From: JAFNAG01 sp963824985
GTDB lineage: Bacteria; Acidobacteriota; UBA6911
Direction of reading: 5' to 3'
DNA length: 64,000 nt
NCBI GenBank assembly: GCA_963824985.1
Contig: CAWGRQ010000024.1
Coordinates: 1-64,000 of the forward strand
Shown: positions 1 to 9,673 of the stretch, piece after piece
How positions within the stretch are numbered: position 1 is the first letter of the stretch
Layout of the letters: each line of letters begins with the position of its first letter
Position numbers and translations under genes: made by a program
The notes under the pieces: model-generated
What the model saw: only the letters and a program-made list of their open reading frames with translations
Told to the model about the DNA's origin: nothing
The model's database searches: none

Positions 1-12
1 GGGAAGGTGAAT

Positions 13-2094
13 ATGAGCGACACGAAAAAGGAAGCAAAACCGATCAGCCGGCGCCGCTTTGGCGCCCTTCTGGCCGCCACAGGCGCAGCCGTTCCGGCGC
101 TTGCCGCGCAGCAGCAGAACCCGCCGCAAACGCAACGTCCCGTAAACGAAGCGCCCGCGCAACAGGCGCCGCCGTCGAGCCGGCAAATGCCGCCAGAGCC
201 GGCGCCGTTTGACGCCCCGCTGCAGTTCACGCGCAACGACATTGTGTTCCGGGCCAAGCCATTTCCGATGAACCAGGTGCGCCTGCTGCCCGGCAGTATC
301 TACCACGACGCTCAGGAATGGAACCGCGGCTATATGTCGCGGTTGACAGCCGACCGGCTGCTCTACAACTTCCGTGCGAATGCCGGATTGCCGGTGGGCT
401 CGGCCCAGCCGTTGGGCGGCTGGGAGCAGCCCGACAACGGACAGCGTTCCAGCGAGCTGCGCGGGCACTTCACCGGGCACTTCCTCTCAGCTATCGCGCT
501 GCTCTATGCCTCGACCGGCGATACTGAGGCCAAATCGAACGGCGACTACATGGTGGCCGAACTTGCCAAGTGCCAGGAAAAGCTCGGCGGCAAATACCTG
601 AGCGCCTTCCCCGTCAGTTTCTGGGACCGGCTGGCGGCCGGCGAACGTGTCTGGGCGCCGTTCTATACAATTCACAAGATCATGGCCGGCCTGTTCGACA
701 TGTACTCCCTGGCCGGCAACAAGCAGGCTTTGCAGGTTCTTCAGGGCATGGCCGCGTGGGCCGATGAATGGACGGGTACGAAGAACGACGAGCAAATGCA
801 GCGCATTCTCCGGACCGAATACGGCGGCATCGCCGAGACGCTGTACAACCTTGCGGCCGCAACCAACGACGACCGCTGGGCCGGGGTGGGCGACCGCTAT
901 CAGAAGAGAATATTCATCAATCCTCTGGCTCTTCGCCGTGACGAACTGCGCGGGCTCCACGTAAACACGCATGTGCCCCAGGTGATCGCCGCCGCCCGCC
1001 GCTATGAAATTTCCGGTGACATGCGTTTCCACGACGTAGCCGACTTCTTCTTCTACGAAGTCAGCAGTGCGCGTTCCTATGTCACCACGGGAACCAGCAA
1101 CGGCGAATCGTGGCAGGTGGGGCCGCGCCGGTTGGCAGCCGAACTGCCGCGTTCCATTTCCACCGCCGAGTGCTGCTGCTCGTACAACATGTTGAAGCTT
1201 GCGCGGAAGCTCTACAGCTGGAATCCGGATCCGGCGTACTTCGATTACTACGAACGCTCGCTGTTGAACATGCGCATTGGCACCATCCAACCGAAGACGG
1301 GCTACACGCAGTACTATCTTTCGCTGACGCCGGGCGCCTGGAAGACCTTCAATAGCGAAGACCAGTCATTCTGGTGCTGCACAGGCTCGGGAGTGGAGGA
1401 ATACGCCAAGCTGAACGACAGCATCTACTGGCACGACGCCGAAGGCCTGTATGTCAACCTGTTCGTCCCGTCCGAGCTGAACTGGACGGAGAAGGGCCTA
1501 AAGCTGCGCCAGGAGACGAAGTTTCCCGAAACCCAAAGCACGCTGCTGACGATAACAGCCGCAAAGCCGCAGATGCTGTCCATACGGTTGCGTGTGCCGG
1601 CGTGGCTGAAAGATGCGCCTGCCGTGAAGCTGAACGGGAAGGTGCTCGATGCTTCCGCGGCGCCGGGGAGCTACCTGACCATCCGCCGGACGTGGGCCGT
1701 CGGCGACAAGCTCGAGATGCAACTTCCCATGCACCTCTACGCCGAGGCGATGCCAGACGACCGGCAGATGCAGGCATTCCTCTACGGCCCCCTGGTTTTG
1801 GCCGCCGATCTGGGCGCCGAAGGCCTGACTCCGAAACACGTGGTCGGAACGAACACGCCGGCGATCCAACGGGCCGGAGGGGGTGGAAGTAACCCTCGCC
1901 CGGATGCCCCAACTCCTCTGCCGGCGATCGAGATGCCGGCGCTCAAGGCCGCATCCGCCGATCCGGAGTCGTACATCAAACCGGCGGGCAAGCCGTTTAC
2001 CTTTACGACGACCGGTCAGCAGAAAGACCTGACACTGGTGCCGATCAACAGCCTGTTTGATCGTCGATATTCGGTGTATTTCAGGGTGACCTAA
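13..2094 (+). CDS. GH127 (DUF1680) beta-L-arabinofuranosidase-like protein, Tat-exported
   Basis: Predicted exported glycoside hydrolase of family GH127, whose characterised members release L-arabinofuranose from beta-linked arabinooligosaccharides. A twin-arginine signal is visible (SRRRFGALLAATG, about residues 13-25), followed by an Ala-rich cleavage zone and a Pro/Gln-rich linker to about residue 70. The metal and nucleophile residues of the family are recognisable: AECCCSYN near residue 386 and FWCCTGSG near residue 455, resembling the Glu/Cys and Cys-Cys pairs of Bifidobacterium HypBA1. The length, 693 residues, is usual for the family. ATG at 13 is preferred to the in-frame GTG at 7 because GGAAGGTGA just upstream makes a good ribosome binding site. 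The frame is intact. The next gene is a GH54 enzyme, so both probably act on arabinose-containing plant polysaccharide. Substrate is inferred from family membership. Confidence 0.88.
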   Translation: MSDTKKEAKPISRRRFGALLAATGAAVPALAAQQQNPPQTQRPVNEAPAQQAPPSSRQMPPEPAPFDAPLQFTRNDIVFRAKPFPMNQVRLLPGSIYHDAQEWNRGYMSRLTADRLLYNFRANAGLPVGSAQPLGGWEQPDNGQRSSELRGHFTGHFLSAIALLYASTGDTEAKSNGDYMVAELAKCQEKLGGKYLSAFPVSFWDRLAAGERVWAPFYTIHKIMAGLFDMYSLAGNKQALQVLQGMAAWADEWTGTKNDEQMQRILRTEYGGIAETLYNLAAATNDDRWAGVGDRYQKRIFINPLALRRDELRGLHVNTHVPQVIAAARRYEISGDMRFHDVADFFFYEVSSARSYVTTGTSNGESWQVGPRRLAAELPRSISTAECCCSYNMLKLARKLYSWNPDPAYFDYYERSLLNMRIGTIQPKTGYTQYYLSLTPGAWKTFNSEDQSFWCCTGSGVEEYAKLNDSIYWHDAEGLYVNLFVPSELNWTEKGLKLRQETKFPETQSTLLTITAAKPQMLSIRLRVPAWLKDAPAVKLNGKVLDASAAPGSYLTIRRTWAVGDKLEMQLPMHLYAEAMPDDRQMQAFLYGPLVLAADLGAEGLTPKHVVGTNTPAIQRAGGGGSNPRPDAPTPLPAIEMPALKAASADPESYIKPAGKPFTFTTTGQQKDLTLVPINSLFDRRYSVYFRVT

Positions 2095-2123
2095 ACCGGT
2101 TTTTGCTGACGAGTCGGCAATTC

Positions 2124-2157
2124 AGACCATGGTCTTTGCGCACGATACCATGGTCTA
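2124..2157. repeat. Repeated palindrome containing ACCATGGT
   Basis: AGACCATGGTCT (2124-2135) is a perfect 12-bp palindrome. ACCATGGTCT recurs at 2147-2156, one helical turn and a half further on. The spacing would suit a dimeric operator, but no regulator is known for it. Confidence 0.35.
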
Positions 2158-2168
2158 TGCAGTCGTTA

Positions 2169-2193
2169 AAAACTGGGGACGCTGTCCAGTTTT
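2169..2193 (+). terminator. Hairpin after the GH127 gene, possible terminator or REP-like element
   Basis: AAAACTGG and CCAGTTTT form an 8-bp stem around a 9-nt loop, and GGAC/GTCC offers an alternative inner pairing. It lies 75 bp past the GH127 stop. The stem itself ends in TTTT, so it could terminate in either direction. Hairpins of this composition also occur as dispersed REP-like repeats in bacteria. The rest of 2095-2488 shows no gene. Confidence 0.4.
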
Positions 2194-2488
2194 GATTACG
2201 TCCCTCCTGCGTGCAATCTCAGCGCATAAGTTTTGATTGCCGGAAAATGGAGCACCCCGACGCCGGTCTGGCCGGCGGTCTCGATCGTGGCCGGAAATCT
2301 CAAAATGGGAATCCCGGATAATACCCGAAACTCTCGTTTCGGAAGCTCCGCCGGATGCGTGATCTGGTTGCTGATCGTATCCGCCTTGCCGCGGCAGGCG
2401 GCGGGCCAGGGATGGTTCATCGCCTTTCAGGGTTCGAGCCGTTCCATACGCAGGGACGTCTACCTAAGGGAAGGGAAATAGGATAAAC

Positions 2489-5400
2489 ATGAAAACGAGA
2501 ATCAATCTTGTGCTGATGCTCGCACTGGCGCTCACGCTGATTGGCGCCACGTTGACGATGGCCACACAGGCCGGGGCGGGACGCACTACTCCTCCGCCCA
2601 GGCCGCAAGGCCCATGTGACATCTACGCCGCCGCCGGCGACCCCTGCGTGGCCGCCCACAGCACCACGCGCGCGCTGTACGCCTCCTACAACGGCCCGCT
2701 CTACCAGGTCCTGCGCCAGTCGGACGGCAAGACCCTGGACATCGGCGTCGTCCAGCCCGTCGCGTCGCCGGTCCCGGATGCGGGCGGATACGCCAACGCG
2801 GCCGCGCAGGACGCGTTCTGCGCCAACACGTACTGCTGGATCACGCACCATCTACGACCAATCCCCCAAGCACAACGACCTCATCCAGGCGCCCCGCGGC
2901 GGATTCAGCGGCCCGGCCATGGGCGGGTTCAACAACCTCCCGGTCGCCGACATGGCGCCGATCACGATCATGGGCCACAAGGCCTACGGCGTCTTCATCG
3001 CGCCGGGCATGGGCCTCCGCCAGAACGACGCGAAGGGCACCGCGGTCGACGACCAGGCGGAGGGGCAGTACTGGGTCATCAACGGCCACCACTACAACTC
3101 CGGCTGCTGCTTCGACTACGGCAACGCCGAGACCGACAGCCGCGACGACGGCAACGGCACCATGGAAACCACCTACTACGGCAACGCCACCGCCTGGTAT
3201 CACGGGAACCCGCCCGGCCCGTGGATCATGACCGACCAGGAGAACAACCTGGTCGGTTGCGTCAACCCGGATGGATCCAAACTCTGCGCGAACCTGCCGA
3301 GCATCACCTGGCGATTCGTGACCGCGATCGCCAAGGGCGAACCGCACCACTGGACCTCCATGGGCGGCGACGCGCAGCGGGGCGCCCTGTCGGTCATGTT
3401 CGACGGACCGCGCGTCGACGTCACCTATGACCCGATGCGCAAGCAGGGGGCCATCCTCCTGGGCAACGGCGGCGACAACAGCAACGGCTCGCAGGGCACC
3501 TTCTATGAAGGCGCGATGACGGCCGCGGGCACCTTCCCGACCGACGCCACCGACCAGCTGGTGCAGGCCAACGTCGTGGCCGCCAGGTACGACGTGCCGC
3601 GGCTGAGCCTGGCGCCGGCGTCGGCAACCGCCACTCCGCCGGGACTCCAGACGTTCTCACCGGGGTCCTCGCAGGACACCACCGTGACGTTCACGAATAC
3701 CACGGGGGCGCCCGCGACGGGCGTCCAGTTGAGCATTTCCGTGCCCGAGGCAGTGGACCTCCGTCGTTCCGGGCACCACCAGGACGTCGGTGACGATCGC
3801 TGACCCGGTCGCGCCGGGCGCGAGCGTGAGCGCGACCTTCAAGGTCACCTCGGGGCCGGCGGCCTTCAACGGCGACCTGGTCGGCAACGCCTCGTGGACG
3901 AACCCGGCGAACGGCGCGACGCAATCCGAGACCACGGCCGAGAAGGTGCGGAACGTCAGCCCGATCAAGATCAACGAGTTCCGCATCAGCGCCGGTTCTC
4001 CCGCCAACTCGACGAACTCGTTCATCGAGCTCTACAACGCCGGCGCCAGCAGCCGTCGACATCTCCAACTGGACCCTGACCGCAGCACCCGACCCAGCAG
4101 GCCATCTTCTCGTCGGTGAAGATCCCGGCCGGGACGAAGCTCGCGGCTCGCGGCTTCTACCTGCTCGGCCTCTCCAACTCCGGGCTGGCGGTCCCCGCGC
4201 GCGCGGGCGATACCACCATCCACGTCAGGAGCACGACCGGCATGACGGTCGGCGATACGATCAGCATCGACACCGGCTCCAGCGTGGAGACCCGCAAGAT
4301 CGCAAGCATCGGGACGGCGGCCGGCAACAGTACGACGCTGTGGCAACCCCTCCCCGACGGTCCGGTGATCACGATCCCCGCCGGCTCGACCAACGTGCCT
4401 GTCACGAGCGTGACCGGCTTCGTGGTCGGCGAGAAGATCGGCATCGGCTATGGCGCCACCTACCCCACCGTCGCAAGAGCCGTGGAGCAGTACGAGGTGG
4501 CCACGGTCACCGCGGTCGGCAAGCCGGGCACGCAAGCCTTCCTGGGGGCGGACGCGCCCGCCGGCGCGACCAACATCAAGGTGACGTCCGTCGCCAACAT
4601 CTCGGCTCGGTGACAAGATCAGGTTGGACATCGACAGCGTCGGCCATGGGATCGAGACCGTCACGGTCACGCGCGTCGGCACGCAGTCGAGCCGCACGGC
4701 GCTCACGGCTGATGCGGGCGCCGGCGCGACCAACATCAAAGTCCGCAGCGTGAACGGCTTCGTTGTGGGCGACAAGCTGACCGTCGGCACCCCCGCGAAC
4801 CAGGAAACGGTTACCATCACCGCCGTCGGCGCCGCGGGTCCGACCGGCGCCGGCGTCGACTTTACGCCGGCCCTCGCCAGGGCGCATCTCAACCGCGAGG
4901 AGGTGGTCGCTCAGGGAACGGGCCTCGACCTGGCCGCCCCGCTGAAGTTCAACCATGCGGCCAACCTCCCCTTCAGCGCTCGGGGAACGGGGATCAGCTT
5001 CAAGCCGGCGACGGCCTTTGCCCACTCGAGCAACGAGCCCGTCCAGCCGCTCGGCACCGGCATCACGCTCGACAGCCCGCTGGCCAAGGACCACGCGATC
5101 GACGCGGTTGTGCGTGACGCCGCGGTCACGACCGCGGGCTACCAGGGGACTCCGGCGCCCAACCAGTGGTTCGGCGGCCCCGCCCTCTCCCCCGAGCGCC
5201 GGCAACATGGTGCTGCGTGACGCCGCTGGCCTGGTCGTCGACAGCCTCAACTACGGCGGCCTCGTCGACCCATGGGCCGCCGAGGGTTACCAGGCCACCT
5301 CCGGAGCAGGGGAGAGTGGCTGCCGCGTGCCTACGCCCGGCGCGGGCCGCGGTGGCTTCGGCGGGCCGGCCGCTCCGGCCGCCAGCACGCCCCACAGGAG

Positions 5401-5955
5401 CGCGGGCCGCTTCCCGGACGGCATCGACACCGACAGCAACTGCACCGATTTCCTGTTGCAGCCCGCCAGCACCCTGTCGGCCGCTTCGGCCGCCGGCGCG
5501 AACAATATCAAAGTCGCCAGCGTGGCGGACTTTGGCGCCGGCCAGACGATTCATGATTGATACGGGCGCGAACCTCGAGACCGCCGTCATCGCGACGGTC
5601 GGCACGGCCGGCGCCACCACGGTGGGCGCCGCCACCGCCGTGGGCGCGACCGTTATCCCTGTCGCCAGCGGGACGGGCTTCAGCGCCGGCCAGACCATCA
5701 CCATTGACAGTGGCGCGAACCAGGAGACGGCGGTTGTCGCCTCCACCACCGGCGGCAGAGGCGGCCCCGGCGGCAGCGCCACAATCACCGTCGCCGCGCC
5801 GCTCACGTCTCGCGCACGCGGCCGGCGCGCAGGTCTCCGGCACCGGCATCACCCTCACCACTGCGTTGACCAAGGCGCATGCCAGCGGGGCGCAGGTCGC
5901 CGGCAACGTTCCCACGCCCGGTGCGCCCAACCAGTATTACAGGAGACGTCGTTGA
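2489..5955 (+). CDS. GH54 alpha-L-arabinofuranosidase with NEW3-like and lamin-tail domains, frameshifted
   Basis: Secreted alpha-L-arabinofuranosidase. A signal peptide (MKTRINLVLMLALALTLIG, then an Ala-rich segment) is followed by an ArabFuran-catal (GH54) domain: CDIYAAAGDPCVAAHSTTRA, then NGPLYQV, IYDQSPKHNDL, GGCCFDYGNAE-type GCCFDYGNAE and GPWIMTDQEN. The catalytic domain ends near 3590. A NEW3-like beta domain follows (TFSPGSSQDTTVTFTNTTG), then a lamin-tail domain starting at INEFRI (about 3970). That domain is interrupted by about six 40-residue repeats (AGATNIKV...VGD...ETxxIxxVG) and ends in TPGAPNQYY. The reading frame changes about eight times, near 2850, 3765, 4050, 4085, 4610, 5190, 5550 and 5815, and each time the protein sequence resumes without loss. 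It is therefore either a decaying gene or one with sequence errors. RBS: AGGA upstream of ATG 2489. Confidence 0.75.
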
Positions 5956-6191
5956 GGGTGCCTGTGGAAGTGAATTGGACAGCAGTAGCTCGAACCGTCC
6001 CGGACAACACAGTGATGTCGAGGGCAGCTTGCGCCCAGCTGATCGACGAGATCGTCGCAGAGGTTTCTCCTTCGATCGATGGCGGCGCAGATAAACGGAC
6101 ATTCGCCTCATCAACGAAATCCGGATTGGCATTCCCAGGCCGATGGAGATACAAAGTAGTAACGTAGTATGAACAACATTGAGGTTCGATC
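5956..6191. other. Spacer before the AbrB-Fic pair, no gene recognised
   Basis: Between the GH54 stop and the AbrB-like gene no open frame has recognisable content. The base composition drops towards AT just upstream of 6192, where the promoter of the AbrB-Fic pair should lie, but I cannot define a -35/-10 pair with confidence. Confidence 0.4.
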
Positions 6192-6422
6192 ATGGTGAAA
6201 AAACTGACCAAACACGGCAACAGCCTTGCCCTGGTAATCGAAAAGCCGGTGCTTGACCTGCTGGGCACAGGCCCCGAAACATCGTTTGACATTACTACGG
6301 ATGGACATGTCCTCGTACTGACCCCGATCAAGGACGCCAAACGACAGAAGGCTTTCAAGTCCACGCTCGGCAAGGTGAATGAAAAATATTCCAAAGCCCA
6401 GGACGCTATCGGCGACCGGTGA
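6192..6422 (+). CDS. AbrB/MazE/SpoVT-type DNA-binding antitoxin-like protein
   Basis: Small 76-residue protein with a swapped-hairpin AbrB fold signature at the N-terminus (VKKLTKHGNSLALVIEKPVLDLLG). This is the pattern of MazE-like antitoxins and AbrB regulators, followed by a strand pair (TSFDITTDGHVLVLTPI) and a charged C-terminal tail. Its stop codon overlaps the GTG start of the Fic gene by four bases (GTGA), so the two are translationally coupled. The context suggests an antitoxin or autorepressor of the Fic operon. AbrB partners are more usual for PIN or MazF toxins than for Fic, which makes the pairing mildly unusual. Confidence 0.75.
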   Translation: MVKKLTKHGNSLALVIEKPVLDLLGTGPETSFDITTDGHVLVLTPIKDAKRQKAFKSTLGKVNEKYSKAQDAIGDR

Positions 6423-7828
6423 GCACCATCGACATCCGTGTCGAAGGCGGCTGGCGAATCCTAAGCCCACGGCATGCGCCATCGCCCGATCTTGGCGGGC
6501 ATCTGACTTTTGCCCTCAAATATGAAGGGGTAGACCTTGCTGTATTGAAGCGGCTCTTCAAAGCCGCGGGGTCTGGCGAGATTGAAGATCTCGTCCGCGC
6601 CAAACCGACGGGAAGATATGCGCGCCGGATCTGGTTCCTGTATGAGTGGCTGATCGGCACGCGGCTCGATCTGCCCGATGCCGGCATGGGTGGGTATGTT
6701 TCGGCTATTGATCCGGAGCAGCAGTGGACGGTCGAGGGCGAGAACTCGCAGCGACATCATGTTGTGAACAACTTGCCGGGAACTCCTGCGTTCTGCCCCC
6801 TGGTCTTCCGTACGAAGACACTGGAGGATTTCGCGACGATGGATCTGGCCAATCGGGCTCGGGCTGCGGTTGCCAATGTTCCGCGCGATCTGCTGGCACG
6901 CACGGCGACCTTCCTGCTGTTGAAGGATTCGAAGTCGAGTTATGCCATCGAGCGAGAACACGCTCCGCAGAGCCGGATCCAGCGCTGGGGGCGTGCCATC
7001 GGGGAGGCGGGTCGGCGTCAGATCGATTGCCAAGAACTTTTGCGCCTGCAGCAAATAGTTATCGGCGACGCGCGCTTTGTGCGGATCGGACTTCGGCAGG
7101 AAGGTGGATTCGTCGGCGAACGCGACCGGGGAACCGGCATGCCGATCCCGGGCCACATCAGCGCCCGCCCGGAAGATCTGGATTCATTGATCGACGGCCT
7201 GGGAGCTTTCGACTCCGACGCAGTCAGCGGACTCGATGCCGTGATCGCGGCGGCGGCGCTGGCTTTTGGATTCGTCTACATTCATCCGTTCCAGGACGGA
7301 AACGGAAGAATTCACCGCTACCTGATCCATCACGTCCTGGCCCGGCGCGGCTTCAACCCAGCCGGCGTCGTCTTTCCGATCTCGGCGTCGATCCTGGACA
7401 GAATCGAGGAATACCGTACCGTTCTTGAGGAATACTCAAGGCGAATGCTACCGCTAGTCGAATGGGAGCCCACGGCAGAAGGGAACGTGCGCACGCTTAA
7501 CGATACGGCTGACTTCTACCGCTTCTTCGACGCCACGCCTCACGCCGAGTTTCTCTACTCGGGCGTCAGGAAAACGATCGAGGAAGACCTGCCGCGCGAG
7601 ACCGATTTCCTCGCGCGCTATGACCAATTTCGGGCGCGGATCGAAGCCAAGGTCGATATGCCGGATCGCACTCTGGACCTCTTGTTTCGGTTTCTCCGGC
7701 AGAATGGCGGCCGCCTTTCCAAACGCGCCCGCGAGGGCGAACTGGCAGCAATGTCGGATGGAGAGGTTGCCTCCGCTGAACAAGCTTATGCCGATCTGTT
7801 TTCTGAATTGCCAAACGGCTGGGAATGA
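6419..7828 (+). CDS. Fic/DOC family protein (probable AMP-transferase)
   Basis: Fic-fold enzyme, predicted to transfer AMP or another nucleotide to a protein target. The catalytic motif HPFQDGNGRIHR lies near residue 290 and matches HPFx(D/E)GNGRxxR exactly, including the catalytic His. Upstream, near residue 175, DSKSSYAIERE aligns with the inhibitory SxxxE(G/N) helix of class II Fic proteins. Glu is present but the following G/N is Arg. The C-terminal part resembles the winged-helix tail common in this group (RTLDLLFRFLRQNGGRLSKRAREGEL). The length, 469 residues, is typical of stand-alone Fic proteins. The GTG start overlaps the AbrB-like stop. The last 98 bases of the gene and 7 beyond recur downstream at 9674-9778. 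Confidence 0.88.
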   Translation: MSTIDIRVEGGWRILSPRHAPSPDLGGHLTFALKYEGVDLAVLKRLFKAAGSGEIEDLVRAKPTGRYARRIWFLYEWLIGTRLDLPDAGMGGYVSAIDPEQQWTVEGENSQRHHVVNNLPGTPAFCPLVFRTKTLEDFATMDLANRARAAVANVPRDLLARTATFLLLKDSKSSYAIEREHAPQSRIQRWGRAIGEAGRRQIDCQELLRLQQIVIGDARFVRIGLRQEGGFVGERDRGTGMPIPGHISARPEDLDSLIDGLGAFDSDAVSGLDAVIAAAALAFGFVYIHPFQDGNGRIHRYLIHHVLARRGFNPAGVVFPISASILDRIEEYRTVLEEYSRRMLPLVEWEPTAEGNVRTLNDTADFYRFFDATPHAEFLYSGVRKTIEEDLPRETDFLARYDQFRARIEAKVDMPDRTLDLLFRFLRQNGGRLSKRAREGELAAMSDGEVASAEQAYADLFSELPNGWE

Positions 7829-7835
7829 CGGGATC
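7731..7835 (+). repeat. Fic 3'-end repeat, copy 1
   Basis: These 105 bases cover the last 32 Fic codons, the stop and the start of the spacer. They recur at 9674-9778 with about 11 mismatches, roughly 90% identity by hand alignment. Similarity begins at GCGAGGGCGAA and ends at GACGGGATC in both copies. Confidence 0.85.
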
Positions 7836-7907
7836 ACTCGAGAGGAAGTTATTGGCAGGGACAGCATTCTTGATGTGCCGTGATTCCAGGCGGCTCTGCG
7901 CTTATAT

Positions 7908-8013
7908 GGACGCCGAGCCGGCGGCGGAGAACAAGGATTTCCACTTGCAATGAGGCTCGCGTCCGGAGTGTGGATGCGGGGGCGGCGAACATCGAAGTCA
8001 GCAGGTCAACCAT
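7908..8013 (-). pseudogene. N-terminal remnant of an rve-type transposase
   Basis: Read on the minus strand from ATG at 8013, the peptide runs VDLLTSMFAAPASTLRTRASL then QVEILVLRRRLGV. This resembles the leader typical of integrase-core transposases (LRSRAALQLEILALRHQLAVLQ). The similarity stops after about 35 codons and no DDE domain follows, so only a stub is left. It lies between the Fic gene and the S1-domain gene and marks past mobile-element activity. Identification is by motif recall, and a database search would settle it. Confidence 0.45.
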
Positions 8014-8211
8014 GGCTCGGGACGATTTCAGCGCGAAGCCGCAAGTGCAACGATTTGAACAACTACGGAATATATGGTGTGGACAAAGGACTATTGAGTT
8101 CCCTCTTCTTATGATTTGATCCTGCTGGTACAATCGCTGGGTGTCCGTTCGTGCAGCGCGCCAGGGAATGAGTGCCGGCGGTCGAAGACCAATCATGACG
8201 AGGAGCGTGCC

Positions 8212-9645
8212 GTGAGTGATCCCGAGGAAGACTTTGCCGCGATGTTCGAGGCTTCGCTCCAGGCCAAGCGCCTCGATAAGGGCGAAATCGTTGAGGGCAG
8301 GATCGTCGCCATCGGCCCGGAGGTGGCGTTAGTCGACGTTGGAGGCAAGGGCGAGGCGGTCATCGAGATCGACGAACTGAAGAACGCCGACGGCGAGATC
8401 GAGGTTGCGCTGGGCGATCGCGTTCAGGCGATGGTGGTGTCGACGTCAGGTGGGCTGACGCTCTCCCGAAGGCTGGCGGGAGCGGCCGCGAGCGATCGGC
8501 AGTTCGAAGACGCCTTTCACAGCGGCCTGCCGGTGGAAGGGAAGGTCGAACGGGAGATAAAGGGCGGCTACGAGGTGCGCATCGGCCGCCAGCGCGCGTT
8601 CTGCCCGATTTCCCAGATCGACGTCCGCGGCGCGGACGCGTCGGCGCACGAAGGGAATGTCTACCAATTCCGGATCATCGAGTACAAGGAAGGCGGCTCG
8701 AACATCGTCGTCTCCCGGCGCGCGCTCCTCGAGGACGAGCAGCGGGCGAACGCCGCCGAGGTCCGCGACAAGATCGTCCCCGGCGCCGTCATGACCGGCC
8801 GTGTCACCTCCGTCCGCGAGTTCGGCGCGTTCGTCGATCTCGGCGCAGGTGTCCAGGGCCTGCTCCACGTGTCCGAGATGTCGTGGTCCCGCGTGTCGGC
8901 CCCTTCGGAGATCGTCAAGGCGGGCGAGGAGATCACGGTCAAGGTTCTGCGCGTGGACGAGGACAAGCAGAAGATCTCGCTCGGGTTGAAGCAGCTCTCT
9001 GCCGACCCGTGGTCGAGGGTGGGCGACGTGTACGAAGTAGGCCAGCTGCGGCCTGGCCGCGTCACGCGCGTCGCGGAGTTCGGCGCGTTCGTGGAGCTCG
9101 AGCCGGGCATCGAAGCGCTGGCCCATGCTTCCACGTTCGCGCCGACCGGACGATCGGGAGGCTGGTCGGGCCAGGTCGCTCCAGGGATGACGGGCACATT
9201 CGAGATTCTATCCATCGACCTCGAGCAGAAACGGATCGGCGTGGCGCTCGTTCAGGAAGGCTTGGCGCGGGCCGAGGGGGCTACGGGAGCCCGGCCTGGC
9301 ATCGTTCCGGGCGCGCGCCTGACGGGAAAGGTCGAGCGACACGAGAAATTCGGCGTGTTCGTCTTCCTGGCCCCCGGGCGTACCGGTCTCATCCCATTGA
9401 GCGAAACCGGCGTCGCGAAGGAAGGCGATGTCCAGCGAGCCTTTCCGGTCGGGGCGGACGTCGAGGTCATCGTGCTGGAAGTCGATCCGTCAGGCCGGCG
9501 CATCCGCCTGAGCGCGAAGGCGGTCATGGAAGCGCGCGAGGCCGAGGAAGTGCGCGAGTGGGCGGAACGCAAGGCTCCTCCCGCCGAGGGCTTCGGGACA
9601 CTCGCCGACAAGCTGCGCTCGGCGCTCAAGCCGCGAGAGAAGTGA
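8212..9645 (+). CDS. Protein with five S1 RNA-binding domains
   Basis: Cytoplasmic RNA-binding protein of about 477 residues with five S1-like units. The first is GEIVEGRIVAIGPEVALVDVG and the second EGKVEREIKGGYEVRIG. The third is VMTGRVTSVREFGAFVDLG with LLHVSEM, the fourth RPGRVTRVAEFGAFVELEPG, and the fifth LTGKVERHEKFGVFVFLAPG with GLIPLSETG. It resembles ribosomal protein S1-related proteins that are not the essential rpsA product, though a role at the ribosome is possible. The start is placed at GTG 8212, preceded by GAGGAGCG, rather than at upstream in-frame codons in the spacer. The frame is intact, unlike several neighbours. Copies of the Fic 3' end lie on both sides of it. Function beyond RNA binding is unknown. 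Confidence 0.85.
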   Translation: MSDPEEDFAAMFEASLQAKRLDKGEIVEGRIVAIGPEVALVDVGGKGEAVIEIDELKNADGEIEVALGDRVQAMVVSTSGGLTLSRRLAGAAASDRQFEDAFHSGLPVEGKVEREIKGGYEVRIGRQRAFCPISQIDVRGADASAHEGNVYQFRIIEYKEGGSNIVVSRRALLEDEQRANAAEVRDKIVPGAVMTGRVTSVREFGAFVDLGAGVQGLLHVSEMSWSRVSAPSEIVKAGEEITVKVLRVDEDKQKISLGLKQLSADPWSRVGDVYEVGQLRPGRVTRVAEFGAFVELEPGIEALAHASTFAPTGRSGGWSGQVAPGMTGTFEILSIDLEQKRIGVALVQEGLARAEGATGARPGIVPGARLTGKVERHEKFGVFVFLAPGRTGLIPLSETGVAKEGDVQRAFPVGADVEVIVLEVDPSGRRIRLSAKAVMEAREAEEVREWAERKAPPAEGFGTLADKLRSALKPREK

Positions 9646-9673
9646 CACTCGTCACCGTCCCGCCTCCTACATT

